DNA from: Streptomyces platensis
Lineage (GTDB): Bacteria > Actinomycetota > Actinomycetes > Streptomycetales > Streptomycetaceae
Assembly: GCF_008704855.1 (NCBI RefSeq)
Contig: NZ_CP023691.1
Span: forward strand, 2,976,001 to 3,040,000
Direction of reading: 5' to 3'
DNA length: 64,000 nt
Position 1 is the stretch's first letter. Every line of letters starts with the position of its first letter. A program made the position numbers and the translations under genes. The notes under the pieces are model-generated. The model saw only the letters and a list, made by a program, of their open reading frames with translations, did not search any database and was not told where the DNA came from. This document shows positions 20,181 through 28,327 of the stretch, piece after piece.

Positions 20181-20269
20181 TTCCTTGGAGTGCCTTGGGG
20201 GCCCTGGCAGTTCCCGCAGTTCCTTGCGGCCCCTTGCGGTCCCTTGTAGCTCCTTGCAGTTCCTTGCGG
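20181..20269. repeat. Array of nine degenerate decamers
   Basis: Units at 20181, 20191, 20201, 20211 (9 nt), 20220, 20230, 20240, 20250 and 20260 follow the pattern TTCCTTGCGG (minus strand CCGCAAGGAA). Two units are exact copies. The 10-nt period equals about one DNA turn. It is not coding and has no spacers like those of a CRISPR. Confidence 0.8.
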
Positions 20270-20467
20270 TTTTGTTGTGAGGCATGCTGGATCTACTTCG
20301 GGGCCTTTGCTGAGCGAGCGGTAATTGTTACGGGGAATATGTCCAGGGGCCCTTGTTGCGGGGGCGAGATTTCTTGGCGGAGGGTTGCTTGCGTCCGAAA
20401 GATCGGGCTTACCCACCGTCGAGGGAATTCACGACGCCGGGCCGGGTTCACTTTCGGCGGGGTCCGC

Positions 20468-20473
20468 TACGCT
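20468..20473 (+). promoter_or_regulatory. -10 element 6 nt before ATG (leaderless candidate)
   Basis: TACGCT ends 6 nt before the ATG at 20480, and no ribosome-binding site is visible. A leaderless transcript is likely. Confidence 0.45.
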
Positions 20474-20479
20474 GCGCCC

Positions 20480-21361
20480 ATGTCCATATCGGGGGATCAG
20501 AATAATCCTTACGGCCGGCCGCAGCCGCATCCCTACGGCCAGGTTCCCGCACCGCAGAATCCGGTGCCCGCACAGCAGAATCCCTACGCACAGCAGCCCC
20601 CGCCGCAGGGGCCGCCCGGCGGATACGGCTATCCGGCAGCGGGCACACCCCTAGCGGCGCCCGGCGCTCCCAACGGCACGGGCCGCGGCATGTCCGGCTG
20701 GCTCTGGGCGATCGGCGGGGCCGTCGCCGCCTCCGCGGTCTGGGGCTCGCTGTTGTTCGCGACCGGCGGCTTCTCCTCCGAGCCGAGCCCCGATCTCGCG
20801 GGCTACGGCTACACCAGTGATCTGTGCGCGGACACCTCGATGACCCCGTTCGAGAATGCCGACCTCAAGGCCAAGGCGAGCACCGGCACGGCCTCGAAAG
20901 ACGCCAATCCGCAGCACAGCGGCGCGCAACAGGCCTCTCTCGACATCATGTGGTGCAACACCTCACTGGAAAAGAAGAACGCCAGTAGCTCCGACTATTC
21001 CTCGATCTGGCTCTCCAACACAGCCACCCTGCACAAGAAGACCGACCCCGGCCCCGAATTCGCCGACAGCTACCGCTCGTACGAGAAGCAGGACGCCTCC
21101 ACCGGCTACCGGGTCGAGGCCGTACCAGGCCTCGGCGACGAGGCCTTTCTGGTGACCCGGAAGGACGACGGCAGCACAAGCTCCAGCTCGTATGTGATCC
21201 TCGGCATCCGGGACGGCTGGATGACCTATCAGTCGACCTGGTCGAACTACGCATCAAGCAGCAGCTCCACCAAGCAGCCAACGGCCGACGAGGCCGCAAC
21301 GATGCTGAAGACCAGCGCCACAGAGACGCTCAAACGCCTCCAGAACTCGCGGTCCAGGTGA
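20480..21361 (+). CDS. Membrane-anchored protein of unknown function
   Basis: A 293-residue protein. Residues 1-70 are rich in Pro, Gln, Tyr and Gly (PYGRPQPHPYGQV, PYAQQPPPQG). A single membrane segment follows at about 74-95 (GWLWAIGGAVAASAVWGSLLF). A probably extracytoplasmic domain of about 190 residues is rich in Ser/Thr with two cysteines (in DLCADTS and MWCNTS) that may form a disulfide. The topology would be cytoplasmic N-terminus and outside C-terminus. I recognise no catalytic motif. The start is fixed by a -10 hexamer and by the open frame. The gene converges with holA over a long hairpin. Confidence 0.8.
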   Translation: MSISGDQNNPYGRPQPHPYGQVPAPQNPVPAQQNPYAQQPPPQGPPGGYGYPAAGTPLAAPGAPNGTGRGMSGWLWAIGGAVAASAVWGSLLFATGGFSSEPSPDLAGYGYTSDLCADTSMTPFENADLKAKASTGTASKDANPQHSGAQQASLDIMWCNTSLEKKNASSSDYSSIWLSNTATLHKKTDPGPEFADSYRSYEKQDASTGYRVEAVPGLGDEAFLVTRKDDGSTSSSSYVILGIRDGWMTYQSTWSNYASSSSSTKQPTADEAATMLKTSATETLKRLQNSRSR

Positions 21362-21508
21362 GGGGGTTGGGGGCGGTGAGGGATCGCGGGCCGGGTGGGT
21401 AGCTTGCGGTCCGGTGAGGAGCCGCAGGCTCGGCAAGCAGGTGGCTCGCTGTCCCGCGCGTCAGGGCTCGGTTCGGTGCTCGCGGCCCCGGTAAGGAGCT
21501 GGCGGGCT

Positions 21509-21570
21509 CGGTGAGAGCACCCGGCCGCCGCCGGATGCCTGCCCAGGCGCCCCCGGCGGCCGCCTCACCG
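21509..21570. terminator. Nested hairpin between convergent genes
   Basis: CGGTGAG (21509-21515) pairs with CTCACCG (21564-21570), and CGGCCGCCG (21522-21530) pairs with CGGCGGCCG (21554-21562). It overlaps the holA stop and can serve both converging genes. Confidence 0.6.
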
Positions 21571-22548
21571 TGACCGGGCCGCCCGGGCGATCGTCACGAC
21601 GGCCTTCTCCAGGGCGTATTCAGGATCGTCGCCGCCGCCCTTCACTCCCGCGTCGGCGGCGGCCACCGCGCGCAGCGCCGTGGCCACACCGTCCGCCGAC
21701 CAGCCGCGCATCTGCTGCCGGACCCGGTCGATCTTCCAGGGCGGCATACCGAGGTCGCGGGCGAGGTCGCCGGGGCGGGCGCCGCGAGGGGCGGAGGCGA
21801 GCTTGCCGATGGCGCGGACGCCCTGCGCCAGTGCGCTGGTGATCATGACGGGGGCGACGCCGGTGGCGATCGCCCAGCGCAGTGCCTCCAGCGCCTCGGC
21901 GGCCCGGCCCTCGACGGCGCGGTCCGCGACGGTGAAGCTCGAAGCCTCGGCCCTGCCGGTGTAGTAGCGCGCGACAACGGCGTCGTCGATCGTGCCCTCG
22001 ACGTCGGCGGCCAGCTGCGAACAGGCCGATGCCAGCTCACGCAGATCGCTGCCGATCGCGTCCACCAGCGACTGGCAGGCCTCCGGCGTCGCCGAACGCC
22101 CCGTCGTACGGAACTCGCTCCGTACGAAGGCCAGCCGGTCGGCCGGCTTGGTCATCTTGGGGCAGGCCACTTCCCGCGCCCCGGCCTTACGGGCGGCGTC
22201 GAGCAGGCCCTTCCCCTTGGCGCCGCCGGCATGCAGCAGCACCAGCGTGATCTCCTCGGCGGGCGAGCCGAGATACGCCTTGACGTCCTTGATCGTGTCC
22301 GCGGACAGGTCCTGGGCGGCCCGCACCACGACGACCTTGCGCTCGGCGAAGAGCGAGGGGCTGGTCAGCTCGGCAAGGGTGCCGGGCTGTAGTTGCTCGG
22401 GGGTGAGGTCGCGCACATCGGTGTCCGCATCGGCCGCCCGGGCGGCCGCCACCACCTGCTGCACCGCGCGGTCCAGCAGCAGGTCTTCCTGGCCCACCGC
22501 GATCGTGACGGGGGCAAGCGGGTCATCGTGAGCTGTCTTCCTGGCCAT
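21565..22548 (-). CDS. holA: DNA polymerase III subunit delta
   Basis: A 327-residue clamp-loader subunit that opens the beta clamp. It shows the delta-family pattern: N-terminal VGQEDLLLDRAVQQVV, the segment LFAERKVVVVRAAQDL, a helical middle domain (LRELASACSQLAADVEGTIDD) and the C-terminal collar (LGMPPWKIDRVRQQMRGWSADGV). The ATG at 22548 begins MARKTAHDDPLAPVT and is chosen as the first start adjacent to conserved sequence. The gene is divergent from a small unknown gene 98 bp away. Confidence 0.93.
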   Translation of the reverse strand: MARKTAHDDPLAPVTIAVGQEDLLLDRAVQQVVAAARAADADTDVRDLTPEQLQPGTLAELTSPSLFAERKVVVVRAAQDLSADTIKDVKAYLGSPAEEITLVLLHAGGAKGKGLLDAARKAGAREVACPKMTKPADRLAFVRSEFRTTGRSATPEACQSLVDAIGSDLRELASACSQLAADVEGTIDDAVVARYYTGRAEASSFTVADRAVEGRAAEALEALRWAIATGVAPVMITSALAQGVRAIGKLASAPRGARPGDLARDLGMPPWKIDRVRQQMRGWSADGVATALRAVAAADAGVKGGGDDPEYALEKAVVTIARAARSR

Positions 22549-22645
22549 CGCGGTCCAGCATCCCACGTGCCACTGACAACCCGGCCCGGCCGCACTCCGC
22601 CCCCTGCCGGACCGGGCCTCCCTCCCCCTGTCGGACAATGGCCGG

Positions 22646-22921
22646 GTGAATGACGCAGCTCCCCACCACCCCGATGTACGACCGGTGCGCCACGTACTGG
22701 TGCTGCCCGACCGCGACGCGGCCGAGGAGGTCGCCGAAGCCCTGACCGAACGCTTCGGTGTCACCGAGGAGCCCCAGCTCGTACGGGACGCGCTGGCCGG
22801 TGAGGACGACGCCGAGGATGCCCAGTGGCTGGTGGTCGTCGAGGACCCGGACGCCGCTCACGACCCCGCGCGGCTGCACGACCTCGCGGCGGAGTACGAG
22901 GGCTGGCGCGAGGCCGAGTAA
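22646..22921 (+). CDS. Small acidic protein of unknown function
   Basis: A 91-residue acidic protein starting at GTG (VNDAAPHHPDVRPVRHVLVLPDRDAAEEVAEALTERF). The pattern beta-helix-beta with LTERFGVTEEPQLVRD and WLVVVEDPD suggests a small ferredoxin-like alpha/beta fold, which is inference. There is no membrane segment. Codon usage is typical of real streptomycete genes. It is divergent from holA and convergent with the NAT gene. I do not recognise a function. Confidence 0.72.
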   Translation: MNDAAPHHPDVRPVRHVLVLPDRDAAEEVAEALTERFGVTEEPQLVRDALAGEDDAEDAQWLVVVEDPDAAHDPARLHDLAAEYEGWREAE

Positions 22922-22933
22922 CGACAGGCCGCC

Positions 22934-22983
22934 CCCTCCCGACGGCCGGGCGACGGGTCATGCCCTCCCGACGGCCGGGCGAC
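22934..22983. repeat. Exact 21-bp direct repeat
   Basis: The same 21 bases, beginning CCCTCCCGACGG, occur at 22934-22954 and 22963-22983 in the short gap between two convergent genes. No function is apparent beyond possible 3' end structure. Confidence 0.7.
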
Positions 22984-22989
22984 AGGCCG

Positions 22990-23799
22990 CTACGAGCGCC
23001 CCTGGGCTCCGGTCCCAGGCGGGGGCACCTCGCTCACCACGGGTTCCCGGTCCAGCACGATCCCGAAGTGCTCCCGGTAGGCGGCGAGGATCTCGTCAGC
23101 GGCAACCGTGCGCTCCTCGCGGGCACCGTCCACCGCAGTGGTCACGAGCGTACGGCCGGAGAGCGTGATCCGACCGGTCTCCGTCAGCCGTGAGCACACC
23201 AGGGACTGGGTGAAGTGCGACGCGGGCGAGGTCCGGTTCCACCAGCAGCCGACCTCGAAGTCCGCGTATACGCGCGGACGTTGTTCGATGCGGTACTGCG
23301 GCGAGCCGTCCCGCACCACATCGAGATCGCCCTCCGCCGTCTCCTCGATCCGGAACACCCCACCGGGATCGGCCTGCTCGGCACGGCTCTCCCAGCGCAG
23401 CGGAAAGTGACTGTGCCGGCCGAAGCCGACGTCCGCGAGCCATGGCCCGTCGGACGTCTGGACGCGCAGCGCAAGGTGGTCATACGGGATCCCGACCTTC
23501 CCCTCGGCGCCGAACACCCGCGCGGCCATCAGCTCCACCTCATACCCCAGCGCGCCCAGCAGCATGGCGAACGCACCGTTGAGCTCGTAGCAGAAGCCGC
23601 CGCGCCGGGCACCGACGATCTTGTCGAGCACCGGCTGCTCTGCGAGCACGATCTCCTCGCCGAGGTGGATGGAGAGATTCTCGAAGGGGACGGTGCGCAG
23701 ATGGCTGAGGTGCAGTGCCCGAAGCGCGTCGGCATCGGGGGAAGCGGGGCGGTCGGCGCCGATCCGTTCCAGGTAGGCGTCAGTGGCAGCGGTGTCCAT
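22990..23799 (-). CDS. Arylamine N-acetyltransferase
   Basis: A 269-residue acetyl-CoA-dependent enzyme. The catalytic triad is visible: Cys70 in RRGGFCYELNGAF, His108 in YDHLALRV and Asp123 in LADVGFG. The N-terminal PFENLSIHLGE is typical. NAT enzymes acetylate arylamines and hydrazines, and relatives close amide rings in natural-product pathways, but no such cluster is here. The ATG overlaps the stop of the Rrf2 gene (TGATG), so it is the last gene of the comEA-comEC-rrf2-nat operon and is probably translationally coupled. Confidence 0.93.
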   Translation of the reverse strand: MDTAATDAYLERIGADRPASPDADALRALHLSHLRTVPFENLSIHLGEEIVLAEQPVLDKIVGARRGGFCYELNGAFAMLLGALGYEVELMAARVFGAEGKVGIPYDHLALRVQTSDGPWLADVGFGRHSHFPLRWESRAEQADPGGVFRIEETAEGDLDVVRDGSPQYRIEQRPRVYADFEVGCWWNRTSPASHFTQSLVCSRLTETGRITLSGRTLVTTAVDGAREERTVAADEILAAYREHFGIVLDREPVVSEVPPPGTGAQGRS

Positions 23800-24284
23800 C
23801 AGGTGTGCGTCCTCTCCGCAGCGAACCAGCGGCGGGTCCGTTCCGCCGCCGAGGCGGGCGTACCGGCCATCACATCGGCAAGGGTCTGTGCGGCCAGCTC
23901 ACGCCGCCAGGCCAGCTCGGCCTGGCGCATCGCCGTGGCGATGCCACAGGGCCGGCCGAACTCCCTGCCGGACGCCGCGGCGCCGGCCCCGCGCCGACGG
24001 ATCTCGGTACACCGGAAGACATCGTCGGTGCCCTCGATCGCCGCAACGACGTCCATGAGGGTGATCCGCTCCGGCGACCGTGCCAACTGGAACCCACCCC
24101 GCGCGCCGGGAGTGGAACTCAGAATCCCGGCCCGCACCAGCGCCTGAAGCCGCTTGTTCAGGTAGGCCGCCGGCAACTCGAAGGAAGCCGCCAGGCGAGC
24201 GGTGGACACGGGCCCGTCCCCTTCGAGCCAGGCCAGCGTCACACAACAGTGCAGGCCCCACTCGACGCCTTCACTCATCCTCAT
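23799..24284 (-). CDS. Rrf2-family transcriptional regulator
   Basis: A 161-residue winged-helix regulator. It has the Rrf2 pattern: LEGDGPVSTARLAASFELPAAYLNKRLQALVRAGILSSTPGARGGFQLAR, then ITLMDVVAAIEG. In the effector region I see only two cysteines (RCTEIR and RPCGIA), not the three that bind an Fe-S cluster in IscR or NsrR. A Cys-Cys pair lies in helix 1 (LHCCVTLAW). It could sense redox or another signal, or lack a cofactor. The start at 24284 (MRMSEGVEWG) is chosen because the ATG lies inside the comEC stop, an ATGA junction that signals coupling. Confidence 0.9.
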   Translation of the reverse strand: MRMSEGVEWGLHCCVTLAWLEGDGPVSTARLAASFELPAAYLNKRLQALVRAGILSSTPGARGGFQLARSPERITLMDVVAAIEGTDDVFRCTEIRRRGAGAAASGREFGRPCGIATAMRQAELAWRRELAAQTLADVMAGTPASAAERTRRWFAAERTHT

Positions 24285-27148
24285 AATCTGGAGTCTACTG
24301 ATCCTGGTTCTGGGTCCTTTCTCCATTCCTCCCGTCGTCGCGGACGACGCCTGCCTGCCGTGCGGACGCCGGAGCGACGCACGCCCGGGTGCATACGGCC
24401 CCGGATTCTCGGGCCGCCGGCCAGGTGCATCGTGACCCGGTGGCCGGTGACCGCGGCGGACAGCCCGGCCGCGGTGCCGAGGATCGCGATGGCTCCGTCG
24501 GTGTCCGTACGCAGCACCCGGGCACCCAGGGCGCGGAGTGCTGCGATGGTGCGGGGCGCCGGATGGCCGTACGGGTTGCCGGCACCACAGGAGATCAGCG
24601 CCAGGCGCGGCGCCAGCCGCTGTATCAACGGCGGGTCCTGGTAGGCGGAGCCGTGGTGTGCCACCTTCAGGACGTCGACACCGCCAAGCTCTGGGTGCGC
24701 CGTCAACAGCCCTTGCTGTGCGGGCGGTTCGAGGTCGCCGAGCAGCAGGAGGGTCAGCCCTCCCGTACGGACGAGCAGAGTCACACTGGCGTCGTTGGGT
24801 CCGTCGAAGACGGTGGGGTCGGTGGGGGCGTAGGAGGGGGTGGAGTCGTGAAGGCGAGTGGGAGCGCCAACGGCGGCGAGGTTGTTGCTGGACACGCTGG
24901 GGCCGGGGAGGGTGGGCGAGGCGGGAGGCCAGAGGACCTCCCAGGTCAGCGGGCCCAGGTGGCGGCGCTCCCCCGGTGCCGCACGGATGACCGGTACCCG
25001 AGCCGCCGCAGCCGTACTGCGCACGAACTGCGCCTGTCCCGGCGGCTCTTGCAGGGTCGTGGTCTCGATCGCGCCGACCGAGCGCCCGCGGAGCGCGCCC
25101 GGGAGCCCGTCCACATGGTCGGCGTGGAAGTGGGTCAGAACGAGCAGGGGGATGCGGCGGACGCCCAGGTCGGTCAGACAGCGGTCGATGGCGTGGGGCT
25201 CAGGGCCGGTGTCCACCACCAGCGCGGTACCGTCGCCGGCTGCCAGCACCAGGCCGTCGCCCTGCCCGACGTCACAGACCACGGCTCGCCAACCCGGTGG
25301 CGGCCAGCCGGTGAGGACGCGGGTGAACGGTGCGGGGCGGCAGACCGCCAGGATCACCGCCAACGCGCAGAGCACACACAGCCAGCGGCGGCGCAGCACC
25401 CAGCGGCCCACCGGCACCAGGACCACTACGGCGGCCGCCAGCGCCAACCCGCCGACCCAGCCGCCCGGCCAGGCGAACTCCGCCCCGGGCAGCGCCGCTC
25501 CCGTACGGGCGACACCGGCGATCCACTCGGCGGGCCAGCCCGCACACCACGCCAGCGCCTGGGCGACCGGCGGCACGACCGGAGCGAGCGCGAGGGCCGC
25601 GAAGCCCAGAACCGTCGCAGGGCCCACGGCCAGTTCGGCCAGCAGATTGCAGGGCACAGCGACCAGGCCCACACGTGCCGACAGCACGGCGACGACGGGT
25701 GCGCAGACCGCCTGGGCAGCGGCCGCGGCGGCGAGCACCTCGGCGAGACGGGGCGGCACCCGGCGCCGTTGCAGTGCGGCGCTCCAACGCGGCGCGAGCA
25801 GCAGCAGAGCGCCGGTCGCCAGGACAGACAGCAGAAAGCCGTAACTGCGGGCGAGCCAGGGATCGTAGAGCACCAGCAGCAGGACCGCGGCGGCGAGCGC
25901 GGGGAGCAGCGAACGGCGGCGGCCGGTACCGATCGCCAGCAACGTGATCAGACCGCAGGCGGCGGCCCGCAGCACGCTCGGGTCCGGGCGGCACACCACA
26001 ACGAAGGCGAGGGCGAGCGCGCCGCCGATGACCGCCGTACCGCGCAGCGACAAGCCCAGGCGCGGCGCCAGCCCGCGGCGTTCGGCGCGCGTCGCAAGAT
26101 GCGGCGGGCCGATCAGCAGCGCGAGCACAATCGTCAGATTGCTGCCGGACACGGCGAGCAGATGCGTCAGGTCGGTGGCACGGAAGGCGTCGTCCAGATC
26201 CGGCGGCACACGCGAGGTGTCCCCCACCACAAGTCCCGGCAACAACGCCCGGGCATCGGCACTCAACCCGTCAGTGGCCTCCCGCAGCCCAGCACGCAGG
26301 CTCCCCGCCAACCGCTGGAGCGTGTCCGGCGCACCCACCGTGCGTGGCGGCTCACCGGGCGTCACCCGCAGCACGGCGGCCACCTGATCGCCGGACAACA
26401 ACGGCGGCGCGACACGCGCCACCACCCGGATCCGAGTCGACGGCAACAGCTCCCGCCACTCCGACGCGATGCCCCGATGAGCACCGCCGGTCCCTCCTCC
26501 CGGCTGCTGCACGACCACCAGGGTGGGCGTGCGGACTGCCGTTACCTCGCCATTCGGCGCCGTGACGCGGACGGCATCGGCCGTGAAGACCAGCACCGGG
26601 GGCGTGCGTTGGGAGCCGCGCACCTTGGGGCGGGTCAGCCGTGGGTCTCCGGTTACCTCCACTTCCACCGTGGCCCGCGCATACTGGTCCGCGAGGGCCG
26701 GCAGCGGCCCACGTCGCAGGTCCGAGGCATGCAGCGCGGCGGACGCAGCCCCCGCCGCGGCACACAGCAACACGGCAGCCAGGGCCACCAACGCACCGGC
26801 CGACCGGATGCGGGGAGAGCGGCGCCGGGGCGACTCCGCGCCACGCCGACCGGTGTCGGTCAGAGGAGCAACACGAGGAGCAACACCGGTCTGCTCCCCC
26901 GCCCCTGATGCACGCTCGGCCCTGCGCCGAACCACCGCCCCCCGTAAGGCGAAGGCCGCCAGCACCACGGCCACACCACAGGCCACCGCCACTCCCCCGC
27001 CGGGGACGCCCAGCCCGATCGCCGCGGCCGCCCAGGCCGCCAGTGCGGGCGCGACAAGCCGCAGATCGGCCGGGCCCTCCTGATGCGGGTCCGAGGCACC
27101 GTGCGGCGATGCCGCCGTGGCGTGCACGGTGGCGCGAGGACTGGTCAT
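24281..27148 (-). CDS. comEC: ComEC/Rec2-type DNA uptake channel protein
   Basis: A 955-residue integral membrane protein. Two N-terminal helices and an OB-like domain (about residues 140-280) come first. The polytopic Competence domain follows (about 300-600; ATDLTHLLAVSGSNLTIVLALL is the family signature). A C-terminal metallo-beta-lactamase domain contains LTHFHADHVDGL, with DVGQGDGLVL before it. ComEC passes single-stranded DNA across the membrane in competent bacteria; natural competence is not generally established in Streptomyces. The ATG overlaps the comEA stop (ATGA). In-frame TTA codons lie at residue 68 (26945-26947) and as the very last sense codon (24284-24286). The last 45 residues are basic and non-conserved. 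Confidence 0.92.
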   Translation of the reverse strand: MTSPRATVHATAASPHGASDPHQEGPADLRLVAPALAAWAAAAIGLGVPGGGVAVACGVAVVLAAFALRGAVVRRRAERASGAGEQTGVAPRVAPLTDTGRRGAESPRRRSPRIRSAGALVALAAVLLCAAAGAASAALHASDLRRGPLPALADQYARATVEVEVTGDPRLTRPKVRGSQRTPPVLVFTADAVRVTAPNGEVTAVRTPTLVVVQQPGGGTGGAHRGIASEWRELLPSTRIRVVARVAPPLLSGDQVAAVLRVTPGEPPRTVGAPDTLQRLAGSLRAGLREATDGLSADARALLPGLVVGDTSRVPPDLDDAFRATDLTHLLAVSGSNLTIVLALLIGPPHLATRAERRGLAPRLGLSLRGTAVIGGALALAFVVVCRPDPSVLRAAACGLITLLAIGTGRRRSLLPALAAAVLLLVLYDPWLARSYGFLLSVLATGALLLLAPRWSAALQRRRVPPRLAEVLAAAAAAQAVCAPVVAVLSARVGLVAVPCNLLAELAVGPATVLGFAALALAPVVPPVAQALAWCAGWPAEWIAGVARTGAALPGAEFAWPGGWVGGLALAAAVVVLVPVGRWVLRRRWLCVLCALAVILAVCRPAPFTRVLTGWPPPGWRAVVCDVGQGDGLVLAAGDGTALVVDTGPEPHAIDRCLTDLGVRRIPLLVLTHFHADHVDGLPGALRGRSVGAIETTTLQEPPGQAQFVRSTAAAARVPVIRAAPGERRHLGPLTWEVLWPPASPTLPGPSVSSNNLAAVGAPTRLHDSTPSYAPTDPTVFDGPNDASVTLLVRTGGLTLLLLGDLEPPAQQGLLTAHPELGGVDVLKVAHHGSAYQDPPLIQRLAPRLALISCGAGNPYGHPAPRTIAALRALGARVLRTDTDGAIAILGTAAGLSAAVTGHRVTMHLAGGPRIRGRMHPGVRRSGVRTAGRRRPRRREEWRKDPEPGSVDSRL

Positions 27149-28215
27149 GGCACCACCAGGGTGCGCAGGTCGGCGAAGCGGCGGTCACCGATACCGGTCA
27201 CCTGACGGAGCTGGTCCACCGAGGTGAACCCACCGTGCTGGGTGCGGAATTCGACGATGTGACGGGCCAGGACAGGGCCCACTCCCGGAAGAGAGTCGAG
27301 CTGCTGCTCGGTCGCCGTGCTGAGACTGACCGGACCGCCCGGACCAGCCCCGGCACTCGGCGGCCCACTCCCCGACCCGCCGGCCCCCACGCCGGCGGAA
27401 CCGGCACCACCCCCGGGCCCAGCCCCGCCACCAGCCGCACCAGCCGCACCGACCACGATCTGTTCCCCGTCGGTCAGCAGCCGCGCCCGGTTGAGCCCAC
27501 GGATGTTCGCCGCGTGCAGCACGCCGCCCGCAGCCCGCAAGGCGTCGACCACCCGCGACCCCGGTGGCATCCGCTGAATTCCGGGGCGCCGGACCTTGCC
27601 CGTAACATCGACGACCAGCTGGCGCCCCGTATTGCCGGGCGGGCCGGTCGCCACCGCAGTGGCGGACGATGACGCTGACGGCAGCGACGGCGCTCGTGGG
27701 TCAGGGCCGGGCGCCCCTCCGGCCCGTTCCACCGCCGGGGCCCGTACCGGCTCGGGGCGCCCCACCCAGAAGTGCTGCACGGCGAACCCCACAGCCACCA
27801 CAAGCACCAGGACCAGGGCAGCGAGCGCCTTCGGGTCGGTGCCACACCGTAACTGCACCCAAAGCGGAAGCCGTTCGCGTACGGCACACCACGCCCGCTC
27901 CCCACGGCGTCCGCGCGGAGGATCATGCCCAGAAGGCGGCGGGCCGGCCTCGGCAGCGCTTCCTGCGTCACCGAAGATCGCCGCAACCCGGGCCCGCACT
28001 CTCTCGCGCTCCCACTCCCGCCGCTCCGCCCCACCGGATGGAGCCGCCATCCCATCCGGCGGGTCCGAGAAGTCCGACGCCGCCGACGCAGCTGAGGAGA
28101 CGGAAGGATCAGGCGCCCCCGAAGCGGAAACCGAAGCCGAAGCCGCCCCCGACCCCAGCCCCGAATCCCCCGACGAAGCCGGAAACCCCCATGACGCAGA
28201 CCGAGACAAGTTCAT
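27145..28215 (-). CDS. comEA: ComEA-like DNA-binding protein with SLBB and HhH domains
   Basis: A 356-residue protein. A long Ser/Ala/Pro-rich cytoplasmic N-terminus (1-120) precedes one membrane helix at about 130-150 (ALAALVLVLVVAVGFAVQHF). A SLBB domain follows (VVDVTGKVRRPGIQRMPPGSRVVDALRAAGG), then a Gly-rich linker, and a C-terminal helix-hairpin-helix pair (LDSLPGVGPVLARHIVEFR and TGIGDRRFADLRTLV) that binds DNA. Topology puts the DNA-binding part outside the membrane, as in ComEA. The ATG at 28215 is preferred, with a -10-like TAGCGT 8 nt upstream. A TTA codon encodes Leu122 (27850-27852). It is the first gene of the operon. Confidence 0.88.
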   Translation of the reverse strand: MNLSRSASWGFPASSGDSGLGSGAASASVSASGAPDPSVSSAASAASDFSDPPDGMAAPSGGAERREWERERVRARVAAIFGDAGSAAEAGPPPSGHDPPRGRRGERAWCAVRERLPLWVQLRCGTDPKALAALVLVLVVAVGFAVQHFWVGRPEPVRAPAVERAGGAPGPDPRAPSLPSASSSATAVATGPPGNTGRQLVVDVTGKVRRPGIQRMPPGSRVVDALRAAGGVLHAANIRGLNRARLLTDGEQIVVGAAGAAGGGAGPGGGAGSAGVGAGGSGSGPPSAGAGPGGPVSLSTATEQQLDSLPGVGPVLARHIVEFRTQHGGFTSVDQLRQVTGIGDRRFADLRTLVVP

Positions 28216-28223
28216 ACCGACCG

Positions 28224-28229
28224 ACGCTA
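28224..28229 (-). promoter_or_regulatory. -10-like hexamer just upstream of comEA
   Basis: On the minus strand TAGCGT ends 8 nt before the comEA ATG, which would give a leaderless or nearly leaderless operon transcript. No clear -35 or Shine-Dalgarno site is visible. Confidence 0.35.
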
Positions 28230-28327
28230 AGCACCCCGCGCCGATCTCGCTGAGCAGCGTCAATTCCGGTGGATGACGCCCCAGTTGTGGATAACTCCGT
28301 CACCCACAGGGCACCCCGCCGCCCCTC

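Larger units (their letters stand above)
19845..20479 (+). other. Long intergenic region after rpsT
   Basis: This 635-bp stretch holds a 9-bp hairpin (19970-19978 with 20001-20009), the T-tailed terminator at 20064-20109, the decamer array at 20181-20269, and an A+T-richer segment around 20270-20350 before the promoter of the next gene. I find no credible open frame in it. Confidence 0.6.

Noticed and set aside
20181..20269. CRISPR array
   Set aside because: Units are 10 nt, contiguous and without spacers, and there are no cas genes.
22990..23799. Rifamycin-type amide synthase
   Set aside because: The enzyme family fits, but there are no polyketide or AHBA genes nearby.
24389..26908. 839-codon plus-strand frame opposite comEC
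   Set aside because: It mirrors the comEC codons, is Arg/Gln/Gly-rich without conserved motif, and arises from the high G+C content.
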